Source of the DNA: Phenylobacterium sp.
GTDB taxonomy: Bacteria > Pseudomonadota > Alphaproteobacteria > Caulobacterales > Caulobacteraceae
Direction of reading: 5' to 3'
NCBI RefSeq assembly: GCF_004299445.1
Contig: NZ_SCTC01000032.1
Span: 1 to 64,000 of the forward strand
Length of the DNA stretch: 64,000 nt
The notes beneath the pieces are model-generated. The model ran no database searches. It worked only from the letters and a program-made list of their open reading frames with translations, and was not told where the DNA came from. The first letter of the stretch is position 1. Every line of letters begins with the position of its first letter. Positions 9,897-25,535 of the stretch are shown here, piece by piece. The translations under genes were made by a program, and so were the position numbers.

Positions 9897-11501
9897 TCAC
9901 TTGCGCGGAGCCCCGTCCGTCTTGGCCCGCCGCGCCTGCTGAGCCTCGAACTTCGCCCGGCTGTCGGGAAAGATGCCGTCCAGCAGGTCGGGATCGCCCG
10001 GGCGGCGCATCCACTCGGCCGGGAAGTCGGCGGCCGGCGCCCCATCCGTGCGGCGGAAAACCACGCCCGGACCGGCGCGCTCTCCGAACGGGATCGCGTG
10101 GCGCCCGCCCGCGGCGGCGAGGCCAAGGTAGAGCCGCTTGCGCAGGTCGAGCTTGCGGTCGAACTGGGCCGGGTCATCGATGAGGTTGGTCATCTCGCCG
10201 GGGTCCGCTTGGAGGTCGTACAGCTCCTCCAGATCCCAGACGCCGTGATACTGGATGTACTTGTAGCGCCCGTCGCGGATCGCGAACGTCGTTGGCGTCA
10301 TCGGGAAGTTCCATTCCCAGTAGTACTCGTAGATCAGCTCCTGCGGCCACGCCGCGGTCGCGATCGCGCCCGTCGCCAGCGGCAGGAAGCTGCGCCCCTC
10401 GAAGTGCGCGGGCGCGCGCACCCCGGCCAGGTCCAGGATCGCCGGGGCCATGTCCAGGTTGCGGACCATGCCGGGCTCGACCTTGCCTGCCGGCAGCAGG
10501 CCCGGCGCCCAGACCACCATCGGCACGCGGATCGAACCTTCATAGGCGTTGCGCTTGTCGATCAGGCCGTGGTCGCCGGTCAGGAAGCCGTTGTCGGAAT
10601 AGAAGATGACCGCCGTCTCCTTCGCGAGCCCGGCGCGGTCCACCCACGCCAGGACCCGGCCCAGGCTTTCGTCGACGGCCGACAGGGTCCGATAGACCTG
10701 CCGGGTGTTCTCCGTGATCGCCCGGGTGCTGTGGTACGGGAAATCGACCCCGTGCCAGCTGTTGCGCTGATTGCGCACCCACATGGGCTTGCCGGCGTAG
10801 TTCTCGGGCGTATCGGCGGCGCTGGCCGGCAGGCGGATATCAAGGTCCTTGTACTGGTCGCGGTGGCGCGGCGCGGGCTGGGCATCAGAGTGCACCGCCT
10901 TGTGCGACAGGTAGAGGAAGAACGGCTTCTTGGCGTCCCGGCCGTGCTCCAGCCAATCCATGGCGTAGTCGGTCAGCTCGTCGGTGATGTAGCCCTTCTG
11001 CGCCACCTCGCGGCCATCGACGTTCAGCCGCCCCGTGGGCGTCGGCCAATAAGTCCCCTGCCCCGGGAAGCTGACCCAGTGGTCGAAGCCCGGCCGCGGC
11101 GCGGCGCTGGCCTGGCCCATGTGCCACTTGCCCAGGAACGCGGTCTGGTAGCCGGCCTTCTGCAGGTAGCTGGGGAAGAAGGTCAGGCCCGTCTCCGAGG
11201 CGTTGTTGTTGTCGACGATGCCGTGGTTGCGGCTGGACAGGCCAGTGAGCAGGGTCGCGCGGCTGGGCGAGCACAGCGCAGACGTCACCACCGCATTCGG
11301 GAAGTAGACCCCCTCGCGGGCCAGCCGGTCGATGTTGGGCGTCTGCAGGCCGGGGGTCAGGAAGCCCATGGCGTCGAAGCGCAGGTCGTCGACCAGCACG
11401 AAGATCACGTTGCGTGGCTTGGGCGCGGCGACCGCCGCCCCCACCGACAAAACCGACACCAGGGCGGCGACGCCCAAACTCCGGCGAAGGCGCCTCAGCA
11501 T
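9897..11501 (-). CDS. Exported sulfatase (formylglycine-dependent)
   Basis: A 534-residue sulfatase of the alkaline phosphatase superfamily that should hydrolyse sulfate esters in the periplasm or outside. The ATG at 11501 gives a textbook signal peptide ([20 protein letters not shown], cleavage after AVAA). An in-frame GTG at 11543 has a much stronger GGGGAGGGG ribosome site and would add 14 residues before the signal, so the start is uncertain. The metal ligands VDD (residues 37-39) and the modification motif C77-S-P-S-R, where Cys becomes formylglycine, are intact. The maturation enzyme is encoded about 2.7 kb away (14207-15115). Substrate unknown. Confidence 0.9.
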   Translation of the reverse strand: MLRRLRRSLGVAALVSVLSVGAAVAAPKPRNVIFVLVDDLRFDAMGFLTPGLQTPNIDRLAREGVYFPNAVVTSALCSPSRATLLTGLSSRNHGIVDNNNASETGLTFFPSYLQKAGYQTAFLGKWHMGQASAAPRPGFDHWVSFPGQGTYWPTPTGRLNVDGREVAQKGYITDELTDYAMDWLEHGRDAKKPFFLYLSHKAVHSDAQPAPRHRDQYKDLDIRLPASAADTPENYAGKPMWVRNQRNSWHGVDFPYHSTRAITENTRQVYRTLSAVDESLGRVLAWVDRAGLAKETAVIFYSDNGFLTGDHGLIDKRNAYEGSIRVPMVVWAPGLLPAGKVEPGMVRNLDMAPAILDLAGVRAPAHFEGRSFLPLATGAIATAAWPQELIYEYYWEWNFPMTPTTFAIRDGRYKYIQYHGVWDLEELYDLQADPGEMTNLIDDPAQFDRKLDLRKRLYLGLAAAGGRHAIPFGERAGPGVVFRRTDGAPAADFPAEWMRRPGDPDLLDGIFPDSRAKFEAQQARRAKTDGAPRK

Positions 11502-11643
11502 ACCGCCCAACCTGCCTGCGCCCTCTTCCTGCGGCTTCGACACGTCACCCCTCCCCCTGCCGTCCGGAGCACAGCTTGCCGCAACTTCGAGGGCTCGGCG
11601 CGTTCTTCTTGACGCGGCCCGGCGCGGCTCCAATACCGGGCCC

Positions 11644-12600
11644 ATGCCGTTCACCGCTGCAAACGCCCTGGCCGACGCCACCCTGCCCGAGCTGCCGAAC
11701 CACTATCGGGGCAAGGTGCGGGACAGCTACGACCTGCCCGACGGGCGGCGGATCATGATCGCCTCGGACCGGTTGAGCGCCTTCGACCGCGTGCTGGCGG
11801 TCATCCCCCACAAGGGCCAGGTGCTGACCCAGATGGCGCGCTACTGGTTCGACCACACCGCCGACATCTGTCCGAACCACGTGCTGGAGTACCCTGACCC
11901 CAACGTCGTGGTGGGCCGGCGCCTGACCATCCTGCCGGTCGAGATCGTGGTGCGGAACTACCTGGCCGGCACGACCGGCACCTCGATCCTGACCCTCTAC
12001 AAGCAGGGACAGCGCGACATGTACGGCCACACCTTCCCGGACGGCCTGCGCGACAACCAGCGTCTCGCGCAGCCGATCATCACGCCGTCCAGCAAGGCCT
12101 TCGACGCCGGCCATGATGAGCCGATGACGCCCGACGAGATCCTGGACCAGGGGCTGCTGACGGCGGCGCAGTGGGAGACCGTGTCGGCCTACGCGCTGGC
12201 GCTGTTCGACCGTGGCCAGCGCATGGCCGCCGAGCGCGGCCTGATCCTGGTCGACACGAAATACGAGTTCGGGACCGATACCGACGGCCGGATCGTGCTG
12301 GCGGACGAGATTCATACGCCCGACTCCAGCCGCTACTGGATCGCCGAGACCTACGAGGCGAAGTTCGCGGCCGGCGAGCGCCCCGACTCCTTCGACAAGG
12401 ACTTCGTGCGCAGCTGGGTGGCGGCGCGGTGCGATCCCTACGTCGATCCGATCCCCGAGATCCCGGCCGCGATGATCGAGGAGACGTCGAAGGTCTACAT
12501 CCGGGCGTTCGAGGCCATCACCGGCCTGCCCTTCGAGCCTCCCGCGGACGAGCCGGTGCTGGACCGTGTCCGCCGCAACCTGGCCCGCTACTTCGCCTAG
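11644..12600 (+). CDS. purC: Phosphoribosylaminoimidazole-succinocarboxamide synthase
   Basis: A 318-residue SAICAR synthetase, condensing CAIR with aspartate using ATP in purine biosynthesis. N-terminal GKVRDSYDL (residues 24-32) is the nucleotide-binding segment, followed by [10 protein letters not shown]. The later LVDTKYEFG and [12 protein letters not shown] motifs are the classic PurC signatures. At about 318 residues it is the longer PurC form, like yeast Ade1, not the roughly 240-residue form. The frame extends upstream over the divergent sulfatase gene but lacks PurC homology there, so the start is placed at ATG 11644. The gap to the sulfatase start probably holds divergent promoters. 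Confidence 0.93.
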   Translation: MPFTAANALADATLPELPNHYRGKVRDSYDLPDGRRIMIASDRLSAFDRVLAVIPHKGQVLTQMARYWFDHTADICPNHVLEYPDPNVVVGRRLTILPVEIVVRNYLAGTTGTSILTLYKQGQRDMYGHTFPDGLRDNQRLAQPIITPSSKAFDAGHDEPMTPDEILDQGLLTAAQWETVSAYALALFDRGQRMAAERGLILVDTKYEFGTDTDGRIVLADEIHTPDSSRYWIAETYEAKFAAGERPDSFDKDFVRSWVAARCDPYVDPIPEIPAAMIEETSKVYIRAFEAITGLPFEPPADEPVLDRVRRNLARYFA

Positions 12601-12662
12601 AGACTGTCCGCTTCAGATGGGATCGTCTGAACCGGATGAACAGGCTCGATCTCTTTGATTCA

Positions 12663-12710
12663 GAGTGCGTTTCGGGGCGAAACCGGCCTCTGCTTTCGCC
12701 AAACGCGCTC
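12663..12710 (+). repeat. Long hairpin between purC and the next gene
   Basis: GAGTGCGTTT (12663-12672) pairs with AAACGCGCTC (12701-12710), with one G-U pair. Inside it GGCGAAA (12676-12682) pairs with TTTCGCC (12694-12700) around an 11-base loop. Together they make a 17-bp stem with one 3-base bulge, 62 bases after the purC stop. There is no T-run, so it is either a weak terminator or a dispersed REP-like element of the kind common in alphaproteobacterial intergenic regions. Confidence 0.6.
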
Positions 12711-12772
12711 TAGGCGCCTTTGCCCCGCTCGGCCGAGGGTTTAATCTGTCCCCGAGCAAGAGGATGAAGGCC

Positions 12773-13048
12773 ATGAGCGACGCTGTCGGCCCCGGCGACC
12801 TGGTTCTCTGCGTGAACGCCGCCCCGAACCACGCGACGGGGCGCCCCACGCCCCTTCAGGCCGGAGAGACCTACCGCGTGTACGGGGTCATGGAATTCGG
12901 CTGCCCCTGCGGCCGTTCCGACGCCCTGATCGACGTGGGCATCGATTTCGCCTGGTGCCAGACGCGCTTCCGCCTGCTGCCCAAGCCCAAGGCCCAGGCG
13001 AAGACCCGGAAGGTTTCTGCGCCCCGGGAAAAGGAAACGATCCGCTAG
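12773..13048 (+). CDS. Small conserved-looking protein, unknown
   Basis: A 91-residue protein starting at ATG 12773 (another ATG lies three codons upstream; an AAGG precedes the chosen start closely). The core residues 5-75 include GDLVLCVN, AGETYRVYGV and a Cys pair in GCPCGRSD, with a further Cys in FAWCQTRFRLLP. The pattern suggests a small beta-rich (SH3-like) domain possibly binding a metal, but this is only an impression. The tail is basic (KPKAQAKTRK). Its stop lies 2 bases from the stop of convergent ilvE. The hairpin at 12663-12710 precedes it. Confidence 0.65.
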   Translation: MSDAVGPGDLVLCVNAAPNHATGRPTPLQAGETYRVYGVMEFGCPCGRSDALIDVGIDFAWCQTRFRLLPKPKAQAKTRKVSAPREKETIR

Positions 13049-13050
13049 CC

Positions 13051-14130
13051 CTAGACGCCCTCGACCGCGCGGCGCCAGCCGTAAGGGTCGGGCGCATTGC
13101 CGCGCTGGATGGCGGTCAGTTCCTGGCGCAACGCCAGGGTGGCCGGGCCGTCCTGGCCGTCGGCGATCTTGAACGACCCGCCGGGGAAGCGGATCTCGCC
13201 GATCGCGGCGATCACCGCGGCGGTGCCGCAGGCGAAGGTCTCGCGCAGCCGGCCCGACGCCGCGTCCGCCTTCCAGGTGTCGAAGTCGTACGGCGCTTCC
13301 GTGACCTTGCGGCCCTGAGCCCGGGCCAGCGCGATGATCGACTCGCGCGTCACGCCCGCCAGGATCGTGCCGCTGAGCGGCGGGGTCTGGATCGAACCGT
13401 CGTCGAAGACGAAGAACACGTTCATCCCGCCCAGTTCCTCGACCCAGCGGTGCTGGGCCGCGTCCAGGAAGACCACCTGGTCGCAGCCGTTCCTGGTCGC
13501 CTCGGCCTGGGCCAGCAGGCTGGCCGCATAGTTGCCGCCGCACTTGGCCGCGCCGGTCCCGCCGGGGGCCGCGCGGCTGTACTGGTCGGTGGCCCAGACC
13601 GTCACCGGCTTGGCCCCGCCCTTGAAGTAGGCCCCCACCGGGCAGGCGATGACGCAGAAGATGTATTCGCCCGCCGGACGCACCCCCAGGAAGGGCTCGT
13701 TGGCGAACATGAAAGGCCGCAGGTAGAGGCTGCCCTCGCCGTCGGGGATCCAGTCCTTGTCGATGCGGACCAGCGCCTCGACCGCTTCCAGGAACAGCGC
13801 CTCCGGGACCACCGGCATCGCCATCCGCTCGGCCGAGCGGGCGAAGCGTCGCGCGTTCTCTTCCGGGCGGAACAGGGCCACGCCGGCGTTGCCGGTCCGA
13901 TAGGCCTTCAGGCCTTCGAATATCTCCTGGGCGTAGTGCAGCACCGCCGCGGCGGGATCCAGCTGGAACGGCTCACGCGCGCGGACCTGCGCCTCGTGCC
14001 ACCCGGCCTCGGGCGTCCACTTCACCGTCACCATGTGGTCGGTGAACACCCGGCCGAACCCCGGATCCTCCAGCAGCGCCGCGCGCGCTTCGGCAGAGGT
14101 CGGCTTCGGGTGGGCGAGGGTCGTGAACAT
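13051..14130 (-). CDS. ilvE: Branched-chain amino acid aminotransferase
   Basis: A 359-residue fold-type IV PLP aminotransferase of the class II BCAT type, interconverting Leu/Ile/Val with their 2-oxo acids and glutamate/2-oxoglutarate. The PLP lysine is in GAAKCGGNYAASL. LRPFMFANEPFLGVRP and ELGGMNVFFVFDD are strongly diagnostic, and the cofactor-phosphate loop is LSGTILAGVTRES. The start at 14130 has GGAG 7 bases upstream; the frame continues 17 codons further but without homology. It lies downstream of the formylglycine-generating enzyme gene on the same strand. Confidence 0.95.
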   Translation of the reverse strand: MFTTLAHPKPTSAEARAALLEDPGFGRVFTDHMVTVKWTPEAGWHEAQVRAREPFQLDPAAAVLHYAQEIFEGLKAYRTGNAGVALFRPEENARRFARSAERMAMPVVPEALFLEAVEALVRIDKDWIPDGEGSLYLRPFMFANEPFLGVRPAGEYIFCVIACPVGAYFKGGAKPVTVWATDQYSRAAPGGTGAAKCGGNYAASLLAQAEATRNGCDQVVFLDAAQHRWVEELGGMNVFFVFDDGSIQTPPLSGTILAGVTRESIIALARAQGRKVTEAPYDFDTWKADAASGRLRETFACGTAAVIAAIGEIRFPGGSFKIADGQDGPATLALRQELTAIQRGNAPDPYGWRRAVEGV

Positions 14131-14206
14131 CAGGCGCTCCAATCCAGCAGGCGCGCATAGCACAGCGTCGCAGACCGGCAAATTTCACGTGGGGTGAGCC
14201 CCCGCT

Positions 14207-15115
14207 TCAGACGTCCTTCGCGCAGCGGAAGCCCGTGTGCGAGGTCGAGGTGTCGGTCACCTGGGGGTGCCGCGCGGCTGGCCGGTAGCGGCGGCAGTAG
14301 CTCTCGGCGCAGAGGTGCGAGCCGCCCTTCATCACTCGGCGCGGCCCCTGCCGCAGCACGTCCTCGCTCTGGGCCGGCCCGCGGGGATTGACCGTCGTGC
14401 AGCAAGGGCTCTGCGGCGCCGTGCGCGAGGCGTACCAGTCCGCGGTCAGCTCCCAGACGTTGCCGATCATGTCGTAGAGGCCGTAGCCGTTCGGCGGGAA
14501 GGCGCGCACCGGCGACGTGCGCAGCCATCCGTCCGTCTGCAGGTTCTCGAACGGAAACCGGCCCTGCCAGTAGTTGGCCTGCGGACGGCCGCCCGGTTCC
14601 AGTTCGTCGCCCCAGGCGAACTCAGCGCCCTCCAGCCCGCCCCAGGCGGCGAACTCCCACTCTGCCTCGGTGGGCAGCCGCTTGCCGGCCCAGGCCGCGT
14701 AGGCGGCTGCGTCATCCCAGGTCACGTGGGTCACCGGATGGTCGGGCAGGTCTTCGTGCGTGGTCGCGTCGCCCCAGGGCCTGCGCCAGCTGGCCCCGAA
14801 GCAATAGTCCCACCAGCGGCCCGGCTCGTTCAGCGGCACGGGCCCGCGGGTCATCGTGAACACCGCCGAACCCGCCTTCAGCATGGCGGGGTCGGCGTCC
14901 GGATAGTCCTCGGCCCGCGGCGCGATCTCGGCCGTCGTCACGTGCCCCGTGTCGGCCACGAAGCGGGCGAAGGCGGCGTTGGTCACCGGCGTCTCGTCGA
15001 TCCAGAACGGATCGACCTGCACCAGCCGCGACGGACCCTCCTCGGGATAGTGGCGATCCGAGCCCATGCGGAAGACGCCGCCCGGCATCCGCAGCATGCC
15101 CGCCTCGTCCGTCAT
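14207..15115 (-). CDS. Formylglycine-generating enzyme (sulfatase-modifying factor)
   Basis: A 302-residue FGE/SUMF1-family protein. FGE oxidises the cysteine of the CxPxR motif in sulfatases to formylglycine. Both catalytic cysteines are present in GGSHLC269AESYC274RRYR, equivalent to the human FGE Cys pair, and the fold signatures RLPTEAEWEFAAWGG and GNVWELTADWY are intact. The start at 15115 is supported by GGAGGA 6 bases upstream; upstream codons in this frame lack homology. No signal peptide is seen, consistent with cytoplasmic modification before sulfatase export. A sulfatase with an intact CSPSR motif is encoded at 9897-11501, a likely client. Confidence 0.92.
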   Translation of the reverse strand: MTDEAGMLRMPGGVFRMGSDRHYPEEGPSRLVQVDPFWIDETPVTNAAFARFVADTGHVTTAEIAPRAEDYPDADPAMLKAGSAVFTMTRGPVPLNEPGRWWDYCFGASWRRPWGDATTHEDLPDHPVTHVTWDDAAAYAAWAGKRLPTEAEWEFAAWGGLEGAEFAWGDELEPGGRPQANYWQGRFPFENLQTDGWLRTSPVRAFPPNGYGLYDMIGNVWELTADWYASRTAPQSPCCTTVNPRGPAQSEDVLRQGPRRVMKGGSHLCAESYCRRYRPAARHPQVTDTSTSHTGFRCAKDV

Positions 15116-15224
15116 CCCGGTCCTCCGTCTGGTGTTCGTCCGCTGACATACACGACTTCGCCGCTGCGCTGGACTTCGTGCCGCCGGCGCGGCAAGCCCA
15201 TATCCGAACTTCGCGGGAGGCGGC

Positions 15225-16502
15225 ATGCGGGTCGTAGTGGTCGGCGCGGGAATCGGCGGCCTGTCGCTGGCGCTCAGCCTGCACGCCGCCGGCATCGAGG
15301 CCGTCGTCTGCGAGGCGACGCCCCAGATCCGCCCCCTCGGCGTCGGCATCAACCTGTTGCCGCACGCCGTGCGCGAGCTCACCGAACTGGGCCTGGACGC
15401 GGAGTTGGCGGCGAACGCCATCCCCACCGGCGCGCTCATGTACGCCAACAAGTTCGGCCAGGAGATCTGGCGCGAGCCGCGAGGCCGCGCCGCCGGCTAC
15501 GCCTGGCCACAGTACTCGATCCACCGCGGCGTGCTGCAGGGCCTGCTGCTGGAGGCGGCCCGCGAGCGGTTGGGCGCCGACGCCATCCTCGCCGATCACG
15601 AGGCTGTCGCTGTCGAGAGCGACGCCACTGGCGCCACGGTCAACTTCCGCAGCCGCACGACCGGAGAGCCCCTGCCCGACCAGCGCGGGGACTTGGTGGT
15701 CGCCTGCGACGGCATCCACTCGGCGATCCGGGCGCAGTTCTATCCCGACGAAGGCCCGCCGATCTGGAACCGGCGCGTGCTCTGGCGGGCCACGACGCGG
15801 ACGGCCCCCTACCTTGACGGCCGCACCATGGTGATGGCGGGCCATCAGGACGTGAAGTTCGTCTGCTACCCCATCGACCCGGCGGCGGAGGCCGAGGGCG
15901 AGGCGGTGATCAACTGGATCGCCGAGCTCCGCTTCCCCGACGAAGCGACCTGGCGGCGCGAAGACTGGAACCGGCCGGGCCGCGTGGAGGACTTTCTGCC
16001 CCGCTTCGAAACCTGGCGGTTCCCCTGGCTGGACGTGCCGGCGGTGATCCGCGGCGCCGAGGCGATCTACGAGTACCCGCTGGTCGACCGCGACCCCATC
16101 GCGCGCTGGACCTACGGTCGGGTGACCCTGCTGGGCGACGCGGCCCACCCCATGTATCCGATCGGCTCGAACGGCGCGTCGCAGGCCATCCTCGATGCCC
16201 GCACCCTGGCGTTCGAGCTGGCTGCCGCCCCCGACGCCGACGCGGCGCTCGCGCGCTACGAAGCGGCGCGGCGGCCGCCCACCAGCGCGCTGGTCCTGGC
16301 CAACCGCGGCAACGGGCCCGAGCAGGTGATGCAGCTGGCCGAGACCCGCGCACCCGACGGTTTCGCCCACGTCCACGACGTGATGAGCCCCGCCGAGCTG
16401 GAAGAGGTCGCGTCCAACTACAAGCGCCTGGCCGGCTTCGACCCCGAGGCCCTCAACCGCCGCCCGTCCCTCACCCCAGCGCGGCCGACAGGCCTAGGCT
16501 GA
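15225..16502 (+). CDS. FAD-dependent monooxygenase (salicylate hydroxylase-like)
   Basis: A 425-residue flavoprotein hydroxylase of the PHBH/UbiH fold. The Rossmann GxGxxG dinucleotide site is at the very N-terminus (VVVGAGIGGLSLAL, residues 3-16), the DG motif is VACDGIHSAIR at about 162-172, and the second FAD motif is LLGDAAHPMYPIGSNG at about 304-319. It would hydroxylate a small, probably aromatic or flavonoid-like, substrate using NAD(P)H and oxygen; the substrate is not inferable. It is divergent from the FGE gene with a 109-base shared promoter region. Its 3' end overlaps the convergent protease-nuclease gene by 9 bases. Confidence 0.88.
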   Translation: MRVVVVGAGIGGLSLALSLHAAGIEAVVCEATPQIRPLGVGINLLPHAVRELTELGLDAELAANAIPTGALMYANKFGQEIWREPRGRAAGYAWPQYSIHRGVLQGLLLEAARERLGADAILADHEAVAVESDATGATVNFRSRTTGEPLPDQRGDLVVACDGIHSAIRAQFYPDEGPPIWNRRVLWRATTRTAPYLDGRTMVMAGHQDVKFVCYPIDPAAEAEGEAVINWIAELRFPDEATWRREDWNRPGRVEDFLPRFETWRFPWLDVPAVIRGAEAIYEYPLVDRDPIARWTYGRVTLLGDAAHPMYPIGSNGASQAILDARTLAFELAAAPDADAALARYEAARRPPTSALVLANRGNGPEQVMQLAETRAPDGFAHVHDVMSPAELEEVASNYKRLAGFDPEALNRRPSLTPARPTGLG

Positions 16503-18629
16503 GGCCACGAACGTGTCCGCGGCGTGCAGGCTGGCGTCAAACAGCACACCCGCCGCCGTCTCGACGTCCTTCAGCGCGACCTGGTAGCGCGAAAACCGTC
16601 CCGGCTCGAACCGTTCGATCCCGAAGCGGTCGACCACGTCCTTCTGATTCAGGATGAAGGCGTAGACCTTCAGCACCTTCGCGCCGACCGCGCCCTCGGC
16701 GACGCAGACCACTTTGAAGAAGCGCAGCGGATACTTGATCGGCCCCTTGCCGAAATCCGCCTCGGGATCGTCGGCCGCCAGGATCGGGCCCGCGAGCAGG
16801 CAGGCGCGGGTGTCGCCGTCTTTGCGGCTGCGCTGGATGTGGTTCTCCAGAGAGCCCCAGATCCCCTTGATGCCGCGATAGGTGGGATCGTTGCGGGCCG
16901 GGTCCGACTGGTTGAACGCCTCGTGCTGGGGCGTGCAGTTCGTCCAGTGGAAGGTGTCGGAATTGGCGAATTCGATCTCCAGCTCGCTGTCGCCCCACTC
17001 GTTGTCCTCGCGCCGCACGATGTGTCCACGATCGATGTTGCCGGCCGGCTTGTAGAAATCGGCATCGAAGATCTGGTCCACCGCCTTCAGCCTGGGATCC
17101 GGGATCCAGCGGTCGTCGCCCCAGGACTTCCGGTCGCCCTTCGTCTTGCGCGAGGGCGCATAGTCGATGTTCGCCGCCGACCACATCTGCAGCCTGCGCG
17201 TCCGGTTCATGACCAGCTCGAAGTGGTGATACTTGAGCACCAGCGGCGCGCCATCGTCGCCCTTCACCAACTCGCCGACCCGCCCGGCCGCCACCGTCGG
17301 CGTCGGGACGCGGAGGTTCCCCATCGGGTCCAGGAACGCCGGGTCATAGCCCTCGCGGGCATCGTAGTCGGGGTCGAAGCGGATCGATTTCTCGACCGCG
17401 ATCGTCCGAGGCGGCGATGCCGCCTCGACCGCCGTCGGGTCCGCCGCGCTGCCGATGTTGATCGTCACCGGGCCGGTAAAGGTCATCTGTACGTTCGACA
17501 TTCCGGGGCTCACTGCGATGGTCGTGGGGGGCGATGCGACGCCGGGGATACGCTCCCGCGCCTGAGGGGCTGCGCCGACCAGCGCGATGCCCTCGGCCAC
17601 GGGATCGATGGACGACGCCGCGAGACGGCGGACGATCTCCTGTTCGCTGGGATTGGCCAGCTGCATCGCGGCCAGCTTCGCCACGATCGCGCTGATCCGC
17701 ACGCCCTCGTTGGCCACCCAGCGCACCGCATCGTCGCCCATCGTCTCGTTCCAGACCGAGCCGTCGCGGGCGATGACGTCCGCCCCCCGCATCTGCGGGA
17801 TCGACGCATGATGCAGCGCCACCAGCTCCCACAGTTCGCTGAAGGCGGGCGAGCCGGACGATCCCTCCAGGGTGTCCGTCTCGTAGTGAAGGAAGCCGGT
17901 CTCCTCGAGGATGTCGATCAGCCGGTTCTGGGCGACGGCGTACTGTTTGGGCCCGCCCTCCGGATGCTGGATGATGTTGACCGGGTGGCCCTTGAGGATC
18001 TTCGGGCGCGCCTCAATGAGCGTGATCTGACCGAGGTCGGACAGCGTCTCGCCGGTGACCGCCAGGGGTGCGACCGCAACAATGGCGAAGTCCAGTGTGT
18101 CGTCGCTCACGAAGAACCGCTCCGGCTCGAGCTCGAACACGATCCCCTGGGCGATGCCGCGTTCTCCCTGCTCGTGCAGGAAGTTCGCGCCGCGTCCGAC
18201 GGCGTCCGAGCGCGTCGGAAAGACGTGCCAGTTGGTCATCAGCAAGTCGGGCGCGATGAGGAACCCGGTTCCGAACCCCTGAGGCACCAGGCCAGGACTT
18301 GCGTTCTCGATGATGCGCGCGACGGGGCGGCCCGCGGCCCGCGCCTGCTCGCTCGGCGGCAGGCCGATGAAGTCGAGCGTCGCGCCCATCCGCCGCTCCA
18401 GCCCCAACGGCAGCCGCACCGAGCCGGCAGCCACGTTGTGCAGGTAGGAGACGTCGCGCACCCGAGCCTTGTAGAGCGCCTGCCGCTCGGGCGAGTCCGC
18501 CGCGCCGGGTCCCTGTTGGGCGACCACGCGGCGGGTTTCGGATCGGACCTCCTCGCGGGCCTGCCATCGCGCAATGGCGCCGGTCTGGATGATGCGACGC
18601 GCCTCGCGCAGGCGATTCAGATCACTCAC
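16494..18629 (-). CDS. Trypsin-like serine protease fused to DNA/RNA non-specific endonuclease
   Basis: A 711-residue two-enzyme fusion. Residues 1-70 form a charged helical head. Residues 110-320 are a trypsin-like protease with the full triad: H135 (TNWH), D180 (LDFAIV) and S258 (EGSSGSP). Residues about 325-415 are a linker with a predicted strand [12 protein letters not shown]. Residues 460-711 are an EndA/NucA-type beta-beta-alpha-metal nuclease with D533-R-G-H536, N564-C-T-P-Q, N573 and E595 all present. No signal peptide, so both activities are expected in the cytoplasm. It starts with GTG and a poor ribosome site but overlaps a short upstream ORF (18622-18672). The likely role (inference) is an inducible protease/nuclease effector for defence or programmed death; a housekeeping role cannot be excluded. 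Confidence 0.88.
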   Translation of the reverse strand: MSDLNRLREARRIIQTGAIARWQAREEVRSETRRVVAQQGPGAADSPERQALYKARVRDVSYLHNVAAGSVRLPLGLERRMGATLDFIGLPPSEQARAAGRPVARIIENASPGLVPQGFGTGFLIAPDLLMTNWHVFPTRSDAVGRGANFLHEQGERGIAQGIVFELEPERFFVSDDTLDFAIVAVAPLAVTGETLSDLGQITLIEARPKILKGHPVNIIQHPEGGPKQYAVAQNRLIDILEETGFLHYETDTLEGSSGSPAFSELWELVALHHASIPQMRGADVIARDGSVWNETMGDDAVRWVANEGVRISAIVAKLAAMQLANPSEQEIVRRLAASSIDPVAEGIALVGAAPQARERIPGVASPPTTIAVSPGMSNVQMTFTGPVTINIGSAADPTAVEAASPPRTIAVEKSIRFDPDYDAREGYDPAFLDPMGNLRVPTPTVAAGRVGELVKGDDGAPLVLKYHHFELVMNRTRRLQMWSAANIDYAPSRKTKGDRKSWGDDRWIPDPRLKAVDQIFDADFYKPAGNIDRGHIVRREDNEWGDSELEIEFANSDTFHWTNCTPQHEAFNQSDPARNDPTYRGIKGIWGSLENHIQRSRKDGDTRACLLAGPILAADDPEADFGKGPIKYPLRFFKVVCVAEGAVGAKVLKVYAFILNQKDVVDRFGIERFEPGRFSRYQVALKDVETAAGVLFDASLHAADTFVASA

Positions 18630-18672
18630 GGCCGCGCCGCCCAGGGCGCAACGGCACGACTGTGTCCGACAC
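18622..18672 (-). CDS. Possible 16-codon upstream ORF of the protease-nuclease gene
   Basis: GTG at 18672 has a near-ideal GGAGGGG ribosome site (18678-18684), far better than that of the large gene. It encodes a 16-residue peptide starting VSDTVVPL and ending at TGA 18624-18622, so it overlaps the GTG of the protease-nuclease gene by 8 bases in another frame. This layout suits translational coupling or attenuation. The alternative is that it is non-functional. The rest of the gap to gltD (18673-18758) shows nothing else. Confidence 0.4.
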   Translation of the reverse strand: MSDTVVPLRPGRRGRE

Positions 18673-18758
18673 GGAGTCCCCTCCTCGCGCGAAGATCGCG
18701 CGTCGGCACAACTATCACCTGAATATGACAGGCTCGCAACCAGCGAGCCGCCACGGCG

Positions 18759-20210
<1,452 letters not shown>

Positions 20211-20233
20211 CTTTGGTCCCCAGCAGTCTGAAG

Positions 20234-24871
<4,638 letters not shown>

Positions 24872-25142
24872 CGTCGTCGTCTTCCAATCAACCACGCGCA
24901 AGCACGGCCCCACGTCTCGAACGAGGGGTCGCGCGCGCACCTCACCGCGCCTTTAAGCGGCAAGATCGTGCCTTGTCGATAGTTGGGCCTGCTGCCCAAG
25001 GGTAAACTTTTCTAATCCCTGGATCAGAAGGCGGTGATCGGCAGGGCGGCTGTCTGGGAGAGCGGGGAGCCGCCATGGGCAGGCGCGGCGTTCCGTCGCG
25101 AGGGGTGCGCCGGCGCCTTGGTCCCGCCGCACGCGCCTGGGC

Positions 25143-25535
25143 TCAGGCGATCAGCAACCCTTCGCCGCCGCGACGCGCCATCAGCTGATCGATCGTGCCA
25201 TAGAGGCTGGTCATCGAGACCGGCTTCTGGATCACCTCGTCGGCGCCGGCTTCCCGGCAGTCGGCGTCGATGGTCGCGCCGGAGTCCGCGGTCACCACGA
25301 TCACCGGCAGGTTCGCCTTGCCGTCGTCGCGGGCGCGGATGTGGCGGATGGCGGTCATGCCATCCATCCCCGGCATGCGCAGGTCCATCAGGACCAGGTC
25401 GTACTCGTTGGCCTCGATCATCGCGAGGCCCGCCGGACCGTCCTCGGCCTCGGTCATCTCGATCCCGCCGGCGGTCAGCATCTCCTTCACGACGCGGCGG
25501 TTGATCTCATTATCCTCGACGAACAAGACCCGCAT
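25143..25535 (-). CDS. Single-domain response regulator (CheY-like receiver)
   Basis: A 130-residue stand-alone receiver domain. The acidic pocket is E7-D8 near the N-terminus and the phospho-acceptor Asp is in VLMDLRMPG (about residue 51). The switch residue is in VVTAD and the conserved Lys in VIQKPVS. There is no output domain, so it acts by protein contact or as a phosphorelay shuttle, like DivK/CheY-type proteins or the receivers cleaved off hybrid kinases. GGAG lies 8 bases upstream of the ATG. No cognate kinase is adjacent; it is separated from gltB by about 270 bases. Confidence 0.9.
   Translation of the reverse strand: MRVLFVEDNEINRRVVKEMLTAGGIEMTEAEDGPAGLAMIEANEYDLVLMDLRMPGMDGMTAIRHIRARDDGKANLPVIVVTADSGATIDADCREAGADEVIQKPVSMTSLYGTIDQLMARRGGEGLLIA

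Noticed and set aside
16524..18722. 732-codon plus-strand open frame opposite the protease-nuclease gene
   Set aside because: No recognisable domain, and the minus strand carries two intact catalytic sites.
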